From Winslowiella toletana (lineage in GTDB: Bacteria > Pseudomonadota > Gammaproteobacteria > Enterobacterales > Enterobacteriaceae), in contig NZ_CP134152.1 of NCBI RefSeq assembly GCF_032164335.1, forward strand, positions 2,418,001 to 2,482,000: DNA of 64,000 bases, given 5' to 3'. Below, one piece after another: positions 18,826 through 27,275 of this stretch. The stretch's first letter is position 1, and the number at the start of each line of letters is the position of its first letter. A model generated the notes under the pieces. The model ran no database searches and was not told where the DNA came from. It saw only the letters and a program-made list of their open reading frames with translations. Both the position numbers and the translations under genes were made by a program.

Positions 18826-18829
18826 GATG
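18775..18829. repeat. Perfect 23-bp inverted repeat with 9-nt loop upstream of DUF2975 gene
   Basis: Arms at 18775-18797 and 18807-18829 are exact reverse complements, beginning CATCTAAAACAACAA and ending TTGTTGTTTTAGATG. It lies 53 bp upstream of the DUF2975/HTH gene pair. It is A+T-rich and has no adjoining T tract. The likeliest roles are operator for the small HTH protein encoded downstream, or a leader structure. Confidence 0.7.
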
Positions 18830-18882
18830 ATTTGAAGCAGTAGGATTCTCTCGTTTTCAACTTACCTGGAATCGAGATAACT

Positions 18883-19446
18883 ATGTCACCAGAACGGATT
18901 TCTAAACTTAGCCAACGTATGGCAACAATCACACTGTTGTTTCTTATTGTCATCATGGTGCTCAATGCCGCCGGATGGATTTTCCCTACCTTGATTTCAC
19001 GCGAAGGTGGATATGGCTTTAGTTTTTCGCTAACGGCTAAATTTGTTAATGATACCGCAGTAAACCTGAGCTTATTCCCCGGCTGGCAAATCGCTGGCGC
19101 GGTTGTTCTGACCAGTATCCCGCTCCTGGCGCTTGCCTTTGGTCTATACCATTTGCGGATGCTGTTTCAGACCTATGCAAAACGCGCCTGGTTCTCAGCA
19201 ACGGCTGGAGTGCATTTGGGGAAAACCGGTCGATCAATCGCTATCTGGACGTTGCTGAATCTTATCTGTGGTCCATTACTCAGTATTTGGGGAACTATGC
19301 GTGAGCCAGATGGGCAAAGACTGGTCACTTTTAGTTTTACTCCACAAGATGCTGTGTCTCTGTTTATTGCCGCCAGCGTGATGATCATTGCTCATATACT
19401 GAAGCAGGCAAGCGAACTGCATGAAGAAAATCAGCAATTTGTTTGA
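18883..19446 (+). CDS. DUF2975 membrane protein
   Basis: A 187-residue protein with four predicted membrane segments (about 14-34, 66-90, 118-140 and 160-178). Its layout is that of DUF2975 proteins (the YoaS type of Bacillus), with a loop FQTYAKRAWFSATAGVHLGKTGR before the third segment. Function is unknown for the family. A Cro/CI-type HTH gene follows 12 bp downstream, an association seen repeatedly for DUF2975, so the two probably act as a regulator-membrane-protein pair. The ATG at 18883 follows a GGAATCGAGATAACT context. Confidence 0.75.
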   Translation: MSPERISKLSQRMATITLLFLIVIMVLNAAGWIFPTLISREGGYGFSFSLTAKFVNDTAVNLSLFPGWQIAGAVVLTSIPLLALAFGLYHLRMLFQTYAKRAWFSATAGVHLGKTGRSIAIWTLLNLICGPLLSIWGTMREPDGQRLVTFSFTPQDAVSLFIAASVMIIAHILKQASELHEENQQFV

Positions 19447-19458
19447 GGCCGTTAGAAA

Positions 19459-19689
19459 ATGTCGATAATCGTGAATCTGGATGTCGTCCTGGCGAATCGT
19501 AAAGTCAGGTCCAAAGATTTAGCCTCGGCCACGGGTATTACCGGGCAAAATCTTTCATTAATTAAACAGGGAAAAATTAAAGGATTGCGCTTCTCCACGC
19601 TGAATGAAATTTGTCGCCATCTGGAGTGTCAGCCTGGTGATATATTAGTCTACTGCGAGGATGCTTTTATTAGCGATGATTCGGCGTGA
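19459..19689 (+). CDS. Small Cro/CI-type HTH regulator (YozG-like)
   Basis: A 76-residue protein made almost wholly of one XRE helix-turn-helix: VVLANRKVRSKDLASATGITGQNLSLIKQGKIKGLRFSTLNEICRHLECQPGDILVY. The C-terminal CQPGDIL is typical of the YozG-like group found with DUF2975 genes. It lies 12 bp after that gene and is probably co-transcribed with it. The long palindrome upstream of the pair is the obvious candidate binding site. Confidence 0.82.
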   Translation: MSIIVNLDVVLANRKVRSKDLASATGITGQNLSLIKQGKIKGLRFSTLNEICRHLECQPGDILVYCEDAFISDDSA

Positions 19690-19746
19690 TATTTTCTGTA
19701 TTAATATCAAGCTCTGATAGGTTTTTTTCCTGTTCTGTATGAGCCT

Positions 19747-19769
19747 GTTCCCCTGTGCTGCAGGGGAAC
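19747..19769 (+). terminator. Strong hairpin after the DUF2975/HTH pair
   Basis: GTTCCCCTG (19747-19755) and CAGGGGAAC (19761-19769) form a perfect 9-bp stem with a 5-nt loop, 57 bp after the HTH gene stop. The downstream sequence is A+T-rich (ATTAATAAG) but lacks a real T tract, so termination would be imperfect. Confidence 0.55.
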
Positions 19770-19872
19770 ATTAATAAGAGATCTGTTTCGCGTAAAATAT
19801 TGACCGCCAGGCTGGCGATATGATTGATAGCAGCATCCCTTCATCAGACGCGTACCAGACTGTTGCCGCACT

Positions 19873-20388
19873 CTACTCAGCGTTAGACAACGCAGCCTCT
19901 ACCAGACCATCCAGCCATTCCTGATGTCCGTTCAGCATCGGATTAGGACGGGTTAGCGCCATTGCCTTAGCCGGCTCACCATTCTGGGTTTCCTGTGTCA
20001 GAATTCGCACACGATGACCGGGCAAATCCTCCAGCAGCCAGGCATGATGTACATCCAGACGTTCTGCGCTATTTTCTTCACCCGCCCAGCCGTGCCACGC
20101 TATTCGGGCGGCTTGATCGGCCATTGGCGCAACGTACTCCACAACCTGAGCTTTAACCGGAAAGCCAAACGTGCTGAAGTAAAAGCGCACATTGTTTTCC
20201 AGTTCAGGGCCTTTGTTATCGTAGAAACGAATATCGGCAGCGTTTTTATAATACTGCGGCCAGCTAAAAGGTTGGCTAAGCAAAGGCCAGACCTCGCTCA
20301 CGGTCAGACCTGAAATAATGACTTCATTAGAAACAAAATTGTCGGTAAAGCCCGGTAAATAACCCTCTGGCCAGTTAATTGCGTTCAT
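19873..20388 (-). CDS. SRPBCC (START-like) domain protein
   Basis: About 171 residues with an SRPBCC/polyketide-cyclase-like pattern: NEVIISGLTVSEVWPLLSQPFSWPQYYKNAADIRFYD at the start and RVRILTQETQNG near the end, with a final amphipathic helix. The ATG at 20388 has AGGAG 6 bp upstream; the ATG at 20394 overlaps that site. Such proteins bind hydrophobic ligands in a helix-grip cavity; the substrate cannot be inferred. A LysR gene lies upstream on the same strand with a 141-bp A+T-rich gap, so control by that regulator is possible. Confidence 0.75.
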   Translation of the reverse strand: MNAINWPEGYLPGFTDNFVSNEVIISGLTVSEVWPLLSQPFSWPQYYKNAADIRFYDNKGPELENNVRFYFSTFGFPVKAQVVEYVAPMADQAARIAWHGWAGEENSAERLDVHHAWLLEDLPGHRVRILTQETQNGEPAKAMALTRPNPMLNGHQEWLDGLVEAALSNAE

Positions 20389-20529
20389 TATCATCTCCTA
20401 TTCAATAGCCATCTATTCTTGATTCAGGCCAGCGACTGAGTATCGTCACAATGCAACCTGATGAAGGTTATTATCGGCAGATTGAGATATAAGACAAATT
20501 ATGAATTTATATATCTAATATAATAAAAA

Positions 20530-21432
20530 TTATATCTCAGCGCTCACTTCCGTACACAGGGCGCGAATCCATTGATGAACAGGGTCGCGATGCGCACGCT
20601 CGTGCCAGGCCATACTTTTGGTAAAACCCGGAACCGTCAGTGGCGTTTCAAAGATGACTAACTGTGGATCGTGACAAGCCAGTCGACGCGGCACAACGGC
20701 AATCATATTCGTGGTAAGCAGAAGTTCCGGTAACACCAGAAAGCTGTTAACCGACATTCCCACCCGACGGCTACGACCGACTTTCGCCAGAGCTTCATCA
20801 GTCGCCCCCCAGAATCGCCCCTCGCCCGAGACCAGGATATGTTCCTGCATGCAGAACTGCTCCAGAGTAATGGATCCCGCTGCCGCCACCGGATGGCAGG
20901 CACGCATCATGCAGACATACTCTTCCTGATACAGCGCGCGGCTGTGCAGCTCGACCGGGGTGGTTGAGGGTGTCACCAGCGCCAGATCAACATCGCCACG
21001 CTCCAGCTGCTGAAACAGACCAGCGTTATCAACCGCACGTACCGCTACGCGAATATTGGGTGCGCGCTGTTTTAACGCGGCCATTAGCGGAACAATGACG
21101 GCTTTCAGCGCGTAGTCAGTGGCAACAATGGTATAGATTAGCTCCGCGCTTAACGGATTGAAATTTGCAGGCTTTAGCAAAATAGCGATTTCTGCGAGGA
21201 TTTGTTTTACCGGACCAGCCAGCTCGATTGCACGCAACGTCGGCACCATACCGCGCTGAGTACGGACAAAAAGCGGATCGTTAAAATAGTCGCGCAGGCG
21301 GGTCAGCATACCGCTGACCGCAGGCTGAGTGAGTGCGAGGCGTTGAGCAGCCCGGGTAACGCTGCCTTCATCAATCAGAGCATCAAGGGCTTTAAGCAAA
21401 TTCAGATCTAACGACCTGATATCGTTATTCAT
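20530..21432 (-). CDS. LysR-type regulator (NodD/SyrM-like branch)
   Basis: A 300-residue LysR protein. The N-terminus DLNLLKALDALIDEGSVTRAAQRLALTQPAVSGMLTRLRDYFNDPLFVRTQRGMVPT is typical of the branch that includes NodD-like regulators. The effector domain follows from about residue 90. It starts 52 bp after pqqF ends, on the same strand, without a clear terminator between, so read-through from the pqq operon is possible. Its target may be the SRPBCC gene downstream. The inducer is unknown. Confidence 0.85.
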   Translation of the reverse strand: MNNDIRSLDLNLLKALDALIDEGSVTRAAQRLALTQPAVSGMLTRLRDYFNDPLFVRTQRGMVPTLRAIELAGPVKQILAEIAILLKPANFNPLSAELIYTIVATDYALKAVIVPLMAALKQRAPNIRVAVRAVDNAGLFQQLERGDVDLALVTPSTTPVELHSRALYQEEYVCMMRACHPVAAAGSITLEQFCMQEHILVSGEGRFWGATDEALAKVGRSRRVGMSVNSFLVLPELLLTTNMIAVVPRRLACHDPQLVIFETPLTVPGFTKSMAWHERAHRDPVHQWIRALCTEVSAEI

Positions 21433-21483
21433 GATAAAACCTCAAGAAACCAGTAACGTTCTGATACTGACGACGCGTTAATA

Positions 21484-23877
21484 TCAGCAATCACTATTAC
21501 TCAGCATCCACCAGCGCTGTTGCTGCTGCGCCAGACGCTGACAATCATCTTTAAGCCCGCCTATAGTCAGCGATGCTATTGCCTGCTGCGTCAGGGGCGG
21601 CGCAAAACTCTGCTGATTCAGCCACAGTTCAGCACACTGCTCAAGCCGGTCCGGATGCAATACATGCAGACTTTCCGTCAGCTGCGCGCATTTTTCCGCG
21701 AAGTCTGAGACATCCAGTGTCGCAATAATCTGCGGCATCTGCGCAATAAATTGCCGGATGTGCGCGGTGATCGACGCAACATCATGAGTCGGTGATTGTA
21801 CGGCAAACAGCAGGCCATGCTCACCGGCCAGCGACATAAATCGGCAGCTGACTACATAGCCAAGGTTTTTCTCAACGCGCAATTGTTGGAAGAAACGCGG
21901 TTCGAACAGCAGAGCCAGCATGCGCCATGCGGCCAGACAAGCTGCGGTCTGTTCGGCCAGCGGACAAAACAGCACCACCGCCGCCTCCTGACTGTCAGTC
22001 GGCAGATGATAACTGGCGCGATCCGGTAACGGCGACGGCACCGGAAGTTGTATTGAATTTAGTTCGCCGGGAAAACGCGTCAGCAAGCGGGAAACCGCCT
22101 GCGCGAGTGCAATATCACCGCCGTACAGTGCGGCACGCCACGACAGCGATGGCAGGCCATTCGCCACGGGTTGCCGCTCTGCTTCACCGCCAATCAACTG
22201 CGGCAACTGATTCAGCAAACAGCGCACCGCAATGTCTGAGCGCCACTGCTGTTGCTGGCGGCTGAACTGGCGCTCGCCCTGCGCCCGCAGGCTGGCAGGA
22301 ATCGCCTGCAACTGTTTCAGCAGCGCGTCCAGCGTGTGCAGCAGCACCCGGTGGTTGCCGCTGAGCTGCAATAACCACTGCCCCTGACGCTGGCTAAAAA
22401 CAAGGCTGCCACCGGCATGGGCACACTGCGCAATGATCGCGCGCAGACTGGCCTGTATAATATGCCCCCAGCGGTGCGGCAGCGTATTGCCCACTGCCGG
22501 GCTGAGCATCAGCACGCCGTTTTCCACGTCCGGATCGATATGGGGCAAACAACACTGCTGCGCCGGTAATAGCGGTAAGTTATCGTCATTTGCACGTGGA
22601 TAAAATTGCCATACTGGCAGGTTGATATCTGCTTCTGCGTCAGGCCACTGGTTGGCCTTCAGCGACAACGTAAAGCCCTGCACTCTTTGCTGCTTAGCCT
22701 CTGTCTGCGGCACAACCCGCAGTCGGGTCATATTATCGGCGGTTAGCTGTGCCAATAAAGGCTGCCACTCTGACCAATCGCCCGGCGCGATCGGCGCAAA
22801 ACCAAAGGCGCGCTCACGCAGCTGATCGACCGGCGACAGTCGGCAGAACTGTTGCTGCGCTAACGCCGCGTAATGTTGACGTTGCGGCTGAGTTATCGCC
22901 GTTAGCTGGCGCAGCCAGTGGCAAAACAGCGTTTCCACTCTGGCACAAAGCGAGGCATCCACGGTGGTGAGTTGAAACTCAATACTGACCACACTGCCAT
23001 TCTCGCTGCGGTAAGGCATCAACAGCTGCGCATCATCACAATATCCCCGTTCACTGAGCGCTGCCAGCAAGCTGCCTGGCGCCTTATCCGTAACCAGCTG
23101 ACGCAATAGCGTCAGTGACGGCGCGCCCGCTAACGGGAACGAAAAGCGCAATCGCGGCGTATCGACAAGCTGTAAGGTAAAGTGTCGGGCCGGTTGCAGC
23201 GCCAGCGCTTCAGGCAAAGCCGACACCGTGCCGCCAGCCGGAAACGGTGCGGCGTAGCGTTCGGCCAGGGCCGCCAGTTCACTGAGCGTCTGCGGCCCCT
23301 GGAGCCAAAGCGTCAGGTTCGCGCCGTGAAAATAGTGCTGATGATGGTCGCGCAGCGCCTGCTGCAAAGCCGCAGAGTCCGTGCCAAAGTGCGCAGCATC
23401 GCCAACGTGAAAGCGCTGAAGTGCCGCCGGTGCGTTAAATGCCTGGCTTAAAGCCGCCTCGCGCAGCGTCGATGCATCAGCAGACAACAGCTGATATTCG
23501 GCATCAATCACCGCCACTTCCTGCTGAATGGCGTCACGCGCAAACAGCGGTTGCGCCAGCATATCGGTTAATCGCGCCAGCCCCTGCTCCAGTTGCGTGG
23601 CGCGAATATCAAAAAACCAGGCGGTAGTGGTCGGCAGCGTGGTGGCATTGAGTCGGGCACCCTGCGCCTGCGCCCAGCTCATCAGCCGCGCCTCGCCCTG
23701 GTATCCGGTGCTGCCGGCAAATACCACATGCTCAAGCAGATGAGCCAGCCCAGGCCACTGCGCAGGTTCATGATGGCTGCCGGCCGCCAGTTGTATCAGG
23801 GCTGCGGCGCGCGTCGCCGCCGGATCGTGAATCAGTCTGACCCGTAATCCATTACTTAGCGTCAGCAACTGCTGCAT
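21484..23877 (-). CDS. pqqF: PqqF, M16-type metalloprotease of PQQ biosynthesis
   Basis: A 797-residue inverzincin (M16) protease. The zinc motif HLLEH (His46, Glu49, His50) lies in GLAHLLEHVVFAGSTGYQGE, as in Klebsiella PqqF. The rest comprises the four M16 subdomains, with a late LRVEKNLGYVVSCRF that matches the conserved R/Y region of the family. It cleaves the PqqA peptide after its Glu-Tyr crosslink to free the precursor. The start overlaps the pqqE stop by one base (TGATG), and it is the last pqq gene of the operon. By family it should act in the cytosol. Confidence 0.93.
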   Translation of the reverse strand: MQQLLTLSNGLRVRLIHDPAATRAAALIQLAAGSHHEPAQWPGLAHLLEHVVFAGSTGYQGEARLMSWAQAQGARLNATTLPTTTAWFFDIRATQLEQGLARLTDMLAQPLFARDAIQQEVAVIDAEYQLLSADASTLREAALSQAFNAPAALQRFHVGDAAHFGTDSAALQQALRDHHQHYFHGANLTLWLQGPQTLSELAALAERYAAPFPAGGTVSALPEALALQPARHFTLQLVDTPRLRFSFPLAGAPSLTLLRQLVTDKAPGSLLAALSERGYCDDAQLLMPYRSENGSVVSIEFQLTTVDASLCARVETLFCHWLRQLTAITQPQRQHYAALAQQQFCRLSPVDQLRERAFGFAPIAPGDWSEWQPLLAQLTADNMTRLRVVPQTEAKQQRVQGFTLSLKANQWPDAEADINLPVWQFYPRANDDNLPLLPAQQCCLPHIDPDVENGVLMLSPAVGNTLPHRWGHIIQASLRAIIAQCAHAGGSLVFSQRQGQWLLQLSGNHRVLLHTLDALLKQLQAIPASLRAQGERQFSRQQQQWRSDIAVRCLLNQLPQLIGGEAERQPVANGLPSLSWRAALYGGDIALAQAVSRLLTRFPGELNSIQLPVPSPLPDRASYHLPTDSQEAAVVLFCPLAEQTAACLAAWRMLALLFEPRFFQQLRVEKNLGYVVSCRFMSLAGEHGLLFAVQSPTHDVASITAHIRQFIAQMPQIIATLDVSDFAEKCAQLTESLHVLHPDRLEQCAELWLNQQSFAPPLTQQAIASLTIGGLKDDCQRLAQQQQRWWMLSNSDC

Positions 23878-25019
23878 CAGGATGGCTGACCGCGATAAAT
23901 CAGCTGCGAATTAGCGCGGTTACGGAACTGTAACTCGCTGACCTGCATATTGGTACAATTGGCCTGTTCACGCGCCGCAAGGATTTTGCCGTGATGCGGT
24001 GATTTATCACAGACCGGATCGGTATTATCCGCATTGCCGGTCAGCATAAATGCCTGGCAGCGGCAGCCGCCAAAATCTTTCTCTTTTTCCGAACAGGATC
24101 GGCAAGGTTCCGGCATCCAGTCAAAGCCGCGATATTTATTAAAGCCGAAGGATTCATACCAGATATGCTGTAAAGAGTGATCCAGCACCGACGGGAATTC
24201 CACCGGTAACTGACGCGCGCTGTGACACGGCAGCGCCAGCCCTTCTGGCGTCACGCTGAGGAATATCGCGCCCCAGCCGCCCATACAGCCCTTTGGCCGC
24301 TCTTCATAATAGTCAGGCGTGACAAACAGCAGATTAGCCAGATTGCCTTTGCCGGCCATTTTTTCACGGTATTGATGCACCACCTCTTCGGCGCGGGCAA
24401 TCTGCTCGCGGGTCGGCAACAGCCCTTCGCGATTCAGCTGCGCCCAGCCATAAAACTGACAGGTCGCCAGCTCGACATCATCGGCTTCCAGCTCAATACT
24501 CAGCTCAATAATCCGGTCGATCTGGTCGATATTATGGCGGTGCAGCACGAAATTCAGCACCATCGGATAGCCATGGGCTTTGACGGCTTTTGCCATCGCC
24601 AGCTTTTGCTCAAACGCTTTAGCCGAACCGGCCAGCGCAGCATTCAGCGTTTCATCGCTGGCCTGGAAACTGATCTGAATATGATCGAGCCCGGCATCAG
24701 CAAAGGCATCGATTTTCTTCTCGGTCAGGCCGATTCCGGAGGTGATGAGATTGGTATAGAAGCCAAGATCGCGTGCCGCACGAATCAGTTCCGGCAGATC
24801 CTTACGCACCAGCGGTTCGCCACCGGAAAAGCCCAGTTGCACCGCCCCCATCTCTCTGGCCTGCTCAAACACCTTGATCCACTGTGCGGTGGTCAGCTCC
24901 TGATCCTGTTTAGCAAAATCCAGCGGATTTGAGCAGTACGGGCACTGCAACGGGCAGCGGTAGGTCAGTTCCGCCAGCAACCACAGCGGCGGGTTGACCT
25001 GAGGTTTAAGCAGGTTCAC
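23877..25019 (-). CDS. pqqE: PqqE, radical SAM enzyme crosslinking Glu and Tyr of PqqA
   Basis: A 380-residue radical SAM protein with CxxxCxxC at Cys22, Cys26 and Cys29 ([13 protein letters not shown]), a GGEP motif in [13 protein letters not shown], and a C-terminal SPASM domain with clustered cysteines ([19 protein letters not shown]). It joins Glu and Tyr of PqqA by a C-C bond, the first step of PQQ formation, working with PqqD as peptide chaperone. It overlaps pqqD by 14 bp upstream and pqqF by one base downstream. Length and motifs are as expected for a functional protein. Confidence 0.97.
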   Translation of the reverse strand: MNLLKPQVNPPLWLLAELTYRCPLQCPYCSNPLDFAKQDQELTTAQWIKVFEQAREMGAVQLGFSGGEPLVRKDLPELIRAARDLGFYTNLITSGIGLTEKKIDAFADAGLDHIQISFQASDETLNAALAGSAKAFEQKLAMAKAVKAHGYPMVLNFVLHRHNIDQIDRIIELSIELEADDVELATCQFYGWAQLNREGLLPTREQIARAEEVVHQYREKMAGKGNLANLLFVTPDYYEERPKGCMGGWGAIFLSVTPEGLALPCHSARQLPVEFPSVLDHSLQHIWYESFGFNKYRGFDWMPEPCRSCSEKEKDFGGCRCQAFMLTGNADNTDPVCDKSPHHGKILAAREQANCTNMQVSELQFRNRANSQLIYRGQPS

Positions 25020-25284
25020 GGAAAATTATCCACTTCTGTTCATAAGCCTGAGCGAAGAACTCGATCACGTCATCATCGACGCCACCGGCTTCCGGAAAAC
25101 GGCCATTGAGTTCAGCAATGATCGCGGATAACGCGCGTTTGCCATCAACCAGCTGCAAAATGACTGCCGCGCTCTCATTCAGTTTTGCCATGCCTTCAGG
25201 ATAAAGGATGACATGACAATCCTGCGTCGGTTCCCACTGTAGTCGATAACCGCGACGGAACAGAGGAAGTTGATCTGGGTTCAT
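25006..25284 (-). CDS. pqqD: PqqD, PqqA-binding peptide chaperone
   Basis: The frame opens at 25314 inside pqqC, but the ATG at 25284 ([18 protein letters not shown]), 6 bp after the pqqC stop, gives the usual length of 92 residues. The body matches PqqD throughout: [42 protein letters not shown] and QKWI. PqqD binds PqqA and presents it to PqqE, whose gene it overlaps by 14 bp. In some bacteria pqqC and pqqD are fused; here they are separate. Confidence 0.95.
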   Translation of the reverse strand: MNPDQLPLFRRGYRLQWEPTQDCHVILYPEGMAKLNESAAVILQLVDGKRALSAIIAELNGRFPEAGGVDDDVIEFFAQAYEQKWIIFREPA

Positions 25285-25289
25285 CTCAA

Positions 25290-26054
25290 TCACAGCAGTC
25301 GTCCCCGATGCCATACCGCCTGCTGCGTCACGCTGTGATACGGCTGGCGGTTAAGTTCATAGGCCATGGTCATGGCATCCAGCATGCTCCACAGAATATC
25401 CAGTTTAAACTGTAAAATTTCCAGCATTCGCTGCTGCTTCTCTGCGGTGTTACAGTATTCCAGCGCCAGTTGCAGACCGTGCTCAACGTCACGGTTAGCC
25501 TGGCTCAGGCGGCCACGAAAGTAGTCATAGCCTTCGGCTTCGATCCACTGATAGTGCTGCGGCCAGCTGTCGAGACGCGACTGGTGAATTTGCGGAGCAA
25601 ACAGCTCGGTCAACGAGCTACAGGCCGCCTCCTGCCACACTGCGCGACGGGCGAAGTTTACATAGGCATCAACGGCAAAGCGCACGCCTGGCAGCACCCG
25701 CTCTTCTGACAGCAGCACCTCGCGATCCAGTCCAACGGCTTCGCCGAGACGCAGCCAGGCTTCAATGCCGCCTTCACTGTCGCCATGTCCGTCGTGGTCG
25801 AGAATGCGCTGAACCCATTTCCGTCGGGTTTGCGGGTCCGGGCAGTTGGCCATAATCGCCGCGTCTTTCAGCGGAATACTGGTCTGATAGTAGAAGCGGT
25901 TGGCAACCCAGCCCTGGATCTGCTCGCGCGTCGCCTGACCGTTGTGCATCGCTATATGGTAAGGGTGATGGATATGATAATAAGCACCCTTGTCACGCAG
26001 CGCCTGCTCGAATTGCTGCGGCGTCATCACCTGCGCGGAATTATTTGCATTCAT
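25290..26054 (-). CDS. pqqC: PqqC, pyrroloquinoline-quinone synthase
   Basis: A 254-residue all-alpha oxidase of the PqqC/TENA fold. Diagnostic stretches include [43 protein letters not shown] and the late [21 protein letters not shown]. It performs the final ring closure and eight-electron oxidation of AHQQ to PQQ with O2 and no bound cofactor. It lies between pqqB and pqqD, in the canonical order. Cytoplasmic. Confidence 0.96.
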   Translation of the reverse strand: MNANNSAQVMTPQQFEQALRDKGAYYHIHHPYHIAMHNGQATREQIQGWVANRFYYQTSIPLKDAAIMANCPDPQTRRKWVQRILDHDGHGDSEGGIEAWLRLGEAVGLDREVLLSEERVLPGVRFAVDAYVNFARRAVWQEAACSSLTELFAPQIHQSRLDSWPQHYQWIEAEGYDYFRGRLSQANRDVEHGLQLALEYCNTAEKQQRMLEILQFKLDILWSMLDAMTMAYELNRQPYHSVTQQAVWHRGRLL

Positions 26055-26064
26055 CGTGTTTCAC

Positions 26065-26976
26065 CTAAAGTTCGATACGCATACCATCCCAGCTGACTTC
26101 AATGCCGTTTTCAGTCAGTGCCTGCCGTTCAGCAGAAGATTCATCAAGAATCGGGTTGGTATTATTAATATGGATAAGGATTTTGCGCTCGGCGGGTAGC
26201 GACGACAGCAGCGCCATCAGCCCCTGCTTTTCGGCCAGCGCCAGATGGCCCATATCCTTGCCGGTATTGCGTCCGACGCCGGTATCAGCCAGCTCGTTGT
26301 CGCGCCACAAAGTGCCATCAATCAGCAGGCAATCGGCGCGCTTCAGCCAGCCCAGTAGCGCATCATCAGGCTCACCGAGACCCGGCGCATACATCAGCGT
26401 CTTGCCGCTGCGGGTATCTTCAATAAATAGCGCAACATTGTGACCGGGCAGCGGCTTGCCGCGATACTCAGAGTACGGCGGCGCGTTACTCAATATCGGA
26501 ATCGCGGTAAATTTCAGTGCCGGGCAAACCGCGACCGAAAACGGCTCATCCGGCTGCATTTTATGGTGCACCAGACCGCCATTCCAGTGTGAAAGCATGG
26601 TAAACACCGGAAAACCGGTGGTCAGATCCTGATGCACTTCTGGCGTACACCACACCTGATGCGGGCAGCCTTCGCGCAGATTGAGTAAGCCCGCACTGTG
26701 GTCAATCTGGCTGTCGGTCAGAATGATCGAACCTATCGCCGTGCCGCGCAGTACGCCATGTTTAATCAGTGAAGGCGTGGCGGCAATCTGGTGACAAATA
26801 TCCGGCGAGGCGTTGCATAACACCCAGTCAACGCCGTCATCACTGATGGCAATGGAAGACTGAGTGCGTGCTGAAGTCTTCATGGTACCGTTGCGCACGC
26901 CCTGACAATTATTGCAGTTACAGTTCCACTGAGGGAACCCACCGCCCGCTGCGGAACCAAGAACATTAATCTGCAT
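26065..26976 (-). CDS. pqqB: PqqB, metallo-beta-lactamase-fold hydroxylase of PQQ biosynthesis
   Basis: The frame opens at 27018, but the conserved start is the ATG at 26976 ([19 protein letters not shown]), giving 303 residues. Cysteines 19, 21 and 24 (NCNCNNC) form the structural zinc site of Pqq[15 protein letters not shown] replaces the usual HxHxDH motif of the metallo-beta-lactamase fold, as known for PqqB. The protein is an iron-dependent hydroxylase acting on the tyrosine ring of the precursor. It lies 59 bp after pqqA, behind a terminator-like hairpin that should lower its expression relative to pqqA. Confidence 0.95.
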   Translation of the reverse strand: MQINVLGSAAGGGFPQWNCNCNNCQGVRNGTMKTSARTQSSIAISDDGVDWVLCNASPDICHQIAATPSLIKHGVLRGTAIGSIILTDSQIDHSAGLLNLREGCPHQVWCTPEVHQDLTTGFPVFTMLSHWNGGLVHHKMQPDEPFSVAVCPALKFTAIPILSNAPPYSEYRGKPLPGHNVALFIEDTRSGKTLMYAPGLGEPDDALLGWLKRADCLLIDGTLWRDNELADTGVGRNTGKDMGHLALAEKQGLMALLSSLPAERKILIHINNTNPILDESSAERQALTENGIEVSWDGMRIEL

Positions 26977-26996
26977 GTGTAACACCGGGGGAAATG

Positions 26997-27027
26997 AAAA
27001 GAAAAATGCCCACAGCATGCTGTGGGC
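26997..27027 (-). terminator. Intrinsic terminator/attenuator between pqqA and pqqB
   Basis: GCCCACAG (27008-27015) and CTGTGGGC (27020-27027) around a CATG loop, followed on the minus strand by ATTTTTCTTTT. It starts 9 bp after the pqqA stop. Such a partial terminator would yield much pqqA transcript and less pqqBCDEF. Confidence 0.9.
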
Positions 27028-27035
27028 ATAAGGGA

Positions 27036-27113
27036 TTAGCGGTTAGAGATATACAGCGTAACTTCTAAGCCCAGACGTAAATCAACAAATTTAGGTTTAG
27101 TCCACGTAGTCAT
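27036..27113 (-). CDS. pqqA: PqqA, 25-residue precursor peptide of PQQ
   Basis: The peptide begins [20 protein letters not shown] and ends YISNR. It contains the invariant ExxxY (Glu and Tyr four residues apart in EVTLY), whose side chains become PQQ. AGGAGTGA upstream fits the ATG at 27113; an ATG at 27116 directly before would add one Met. Apart from a few N-terminal residues it matches the Klebsiella peptide. It is the first pqq gene, followed by the terminator-like hairpin. Too short for automatic gene calls. Confidence 0.96.
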   Translation of the reverse strand: MTTWTKPKFVDLRLGLEVTLYISNR

Positions 27114-27146
27114 CATTCACTCCTCTTGGTGTTCACAGTTTAAAGA

Positions 27147-27172
27147 GACTGCCGGATACTATTGCGGCAGTC
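27147..27172 (-). terminator. Hairpin between dipeptidase and pqqA
   Basis: GACTGCCG (27147-27154) and CGGCAGTC (27165-27172) form a perfect 8-bp stem with a 10-nt loop, followed on the minus strand by TCTTTAAAC. It may end the dipeptidase transcript weakly or lie in the pqqA leader. Confidence 0.45.
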
Positions 27173-27275
27173 AGAATGCTTATTGTCAAGTATCGGAAAT
27201 TTCGCGGCGCAGATGTTGCGCCTGAAGCAGTACGATATCAACCCTGTAAGCAGCAGGGATATCACAGGCCGTGGT

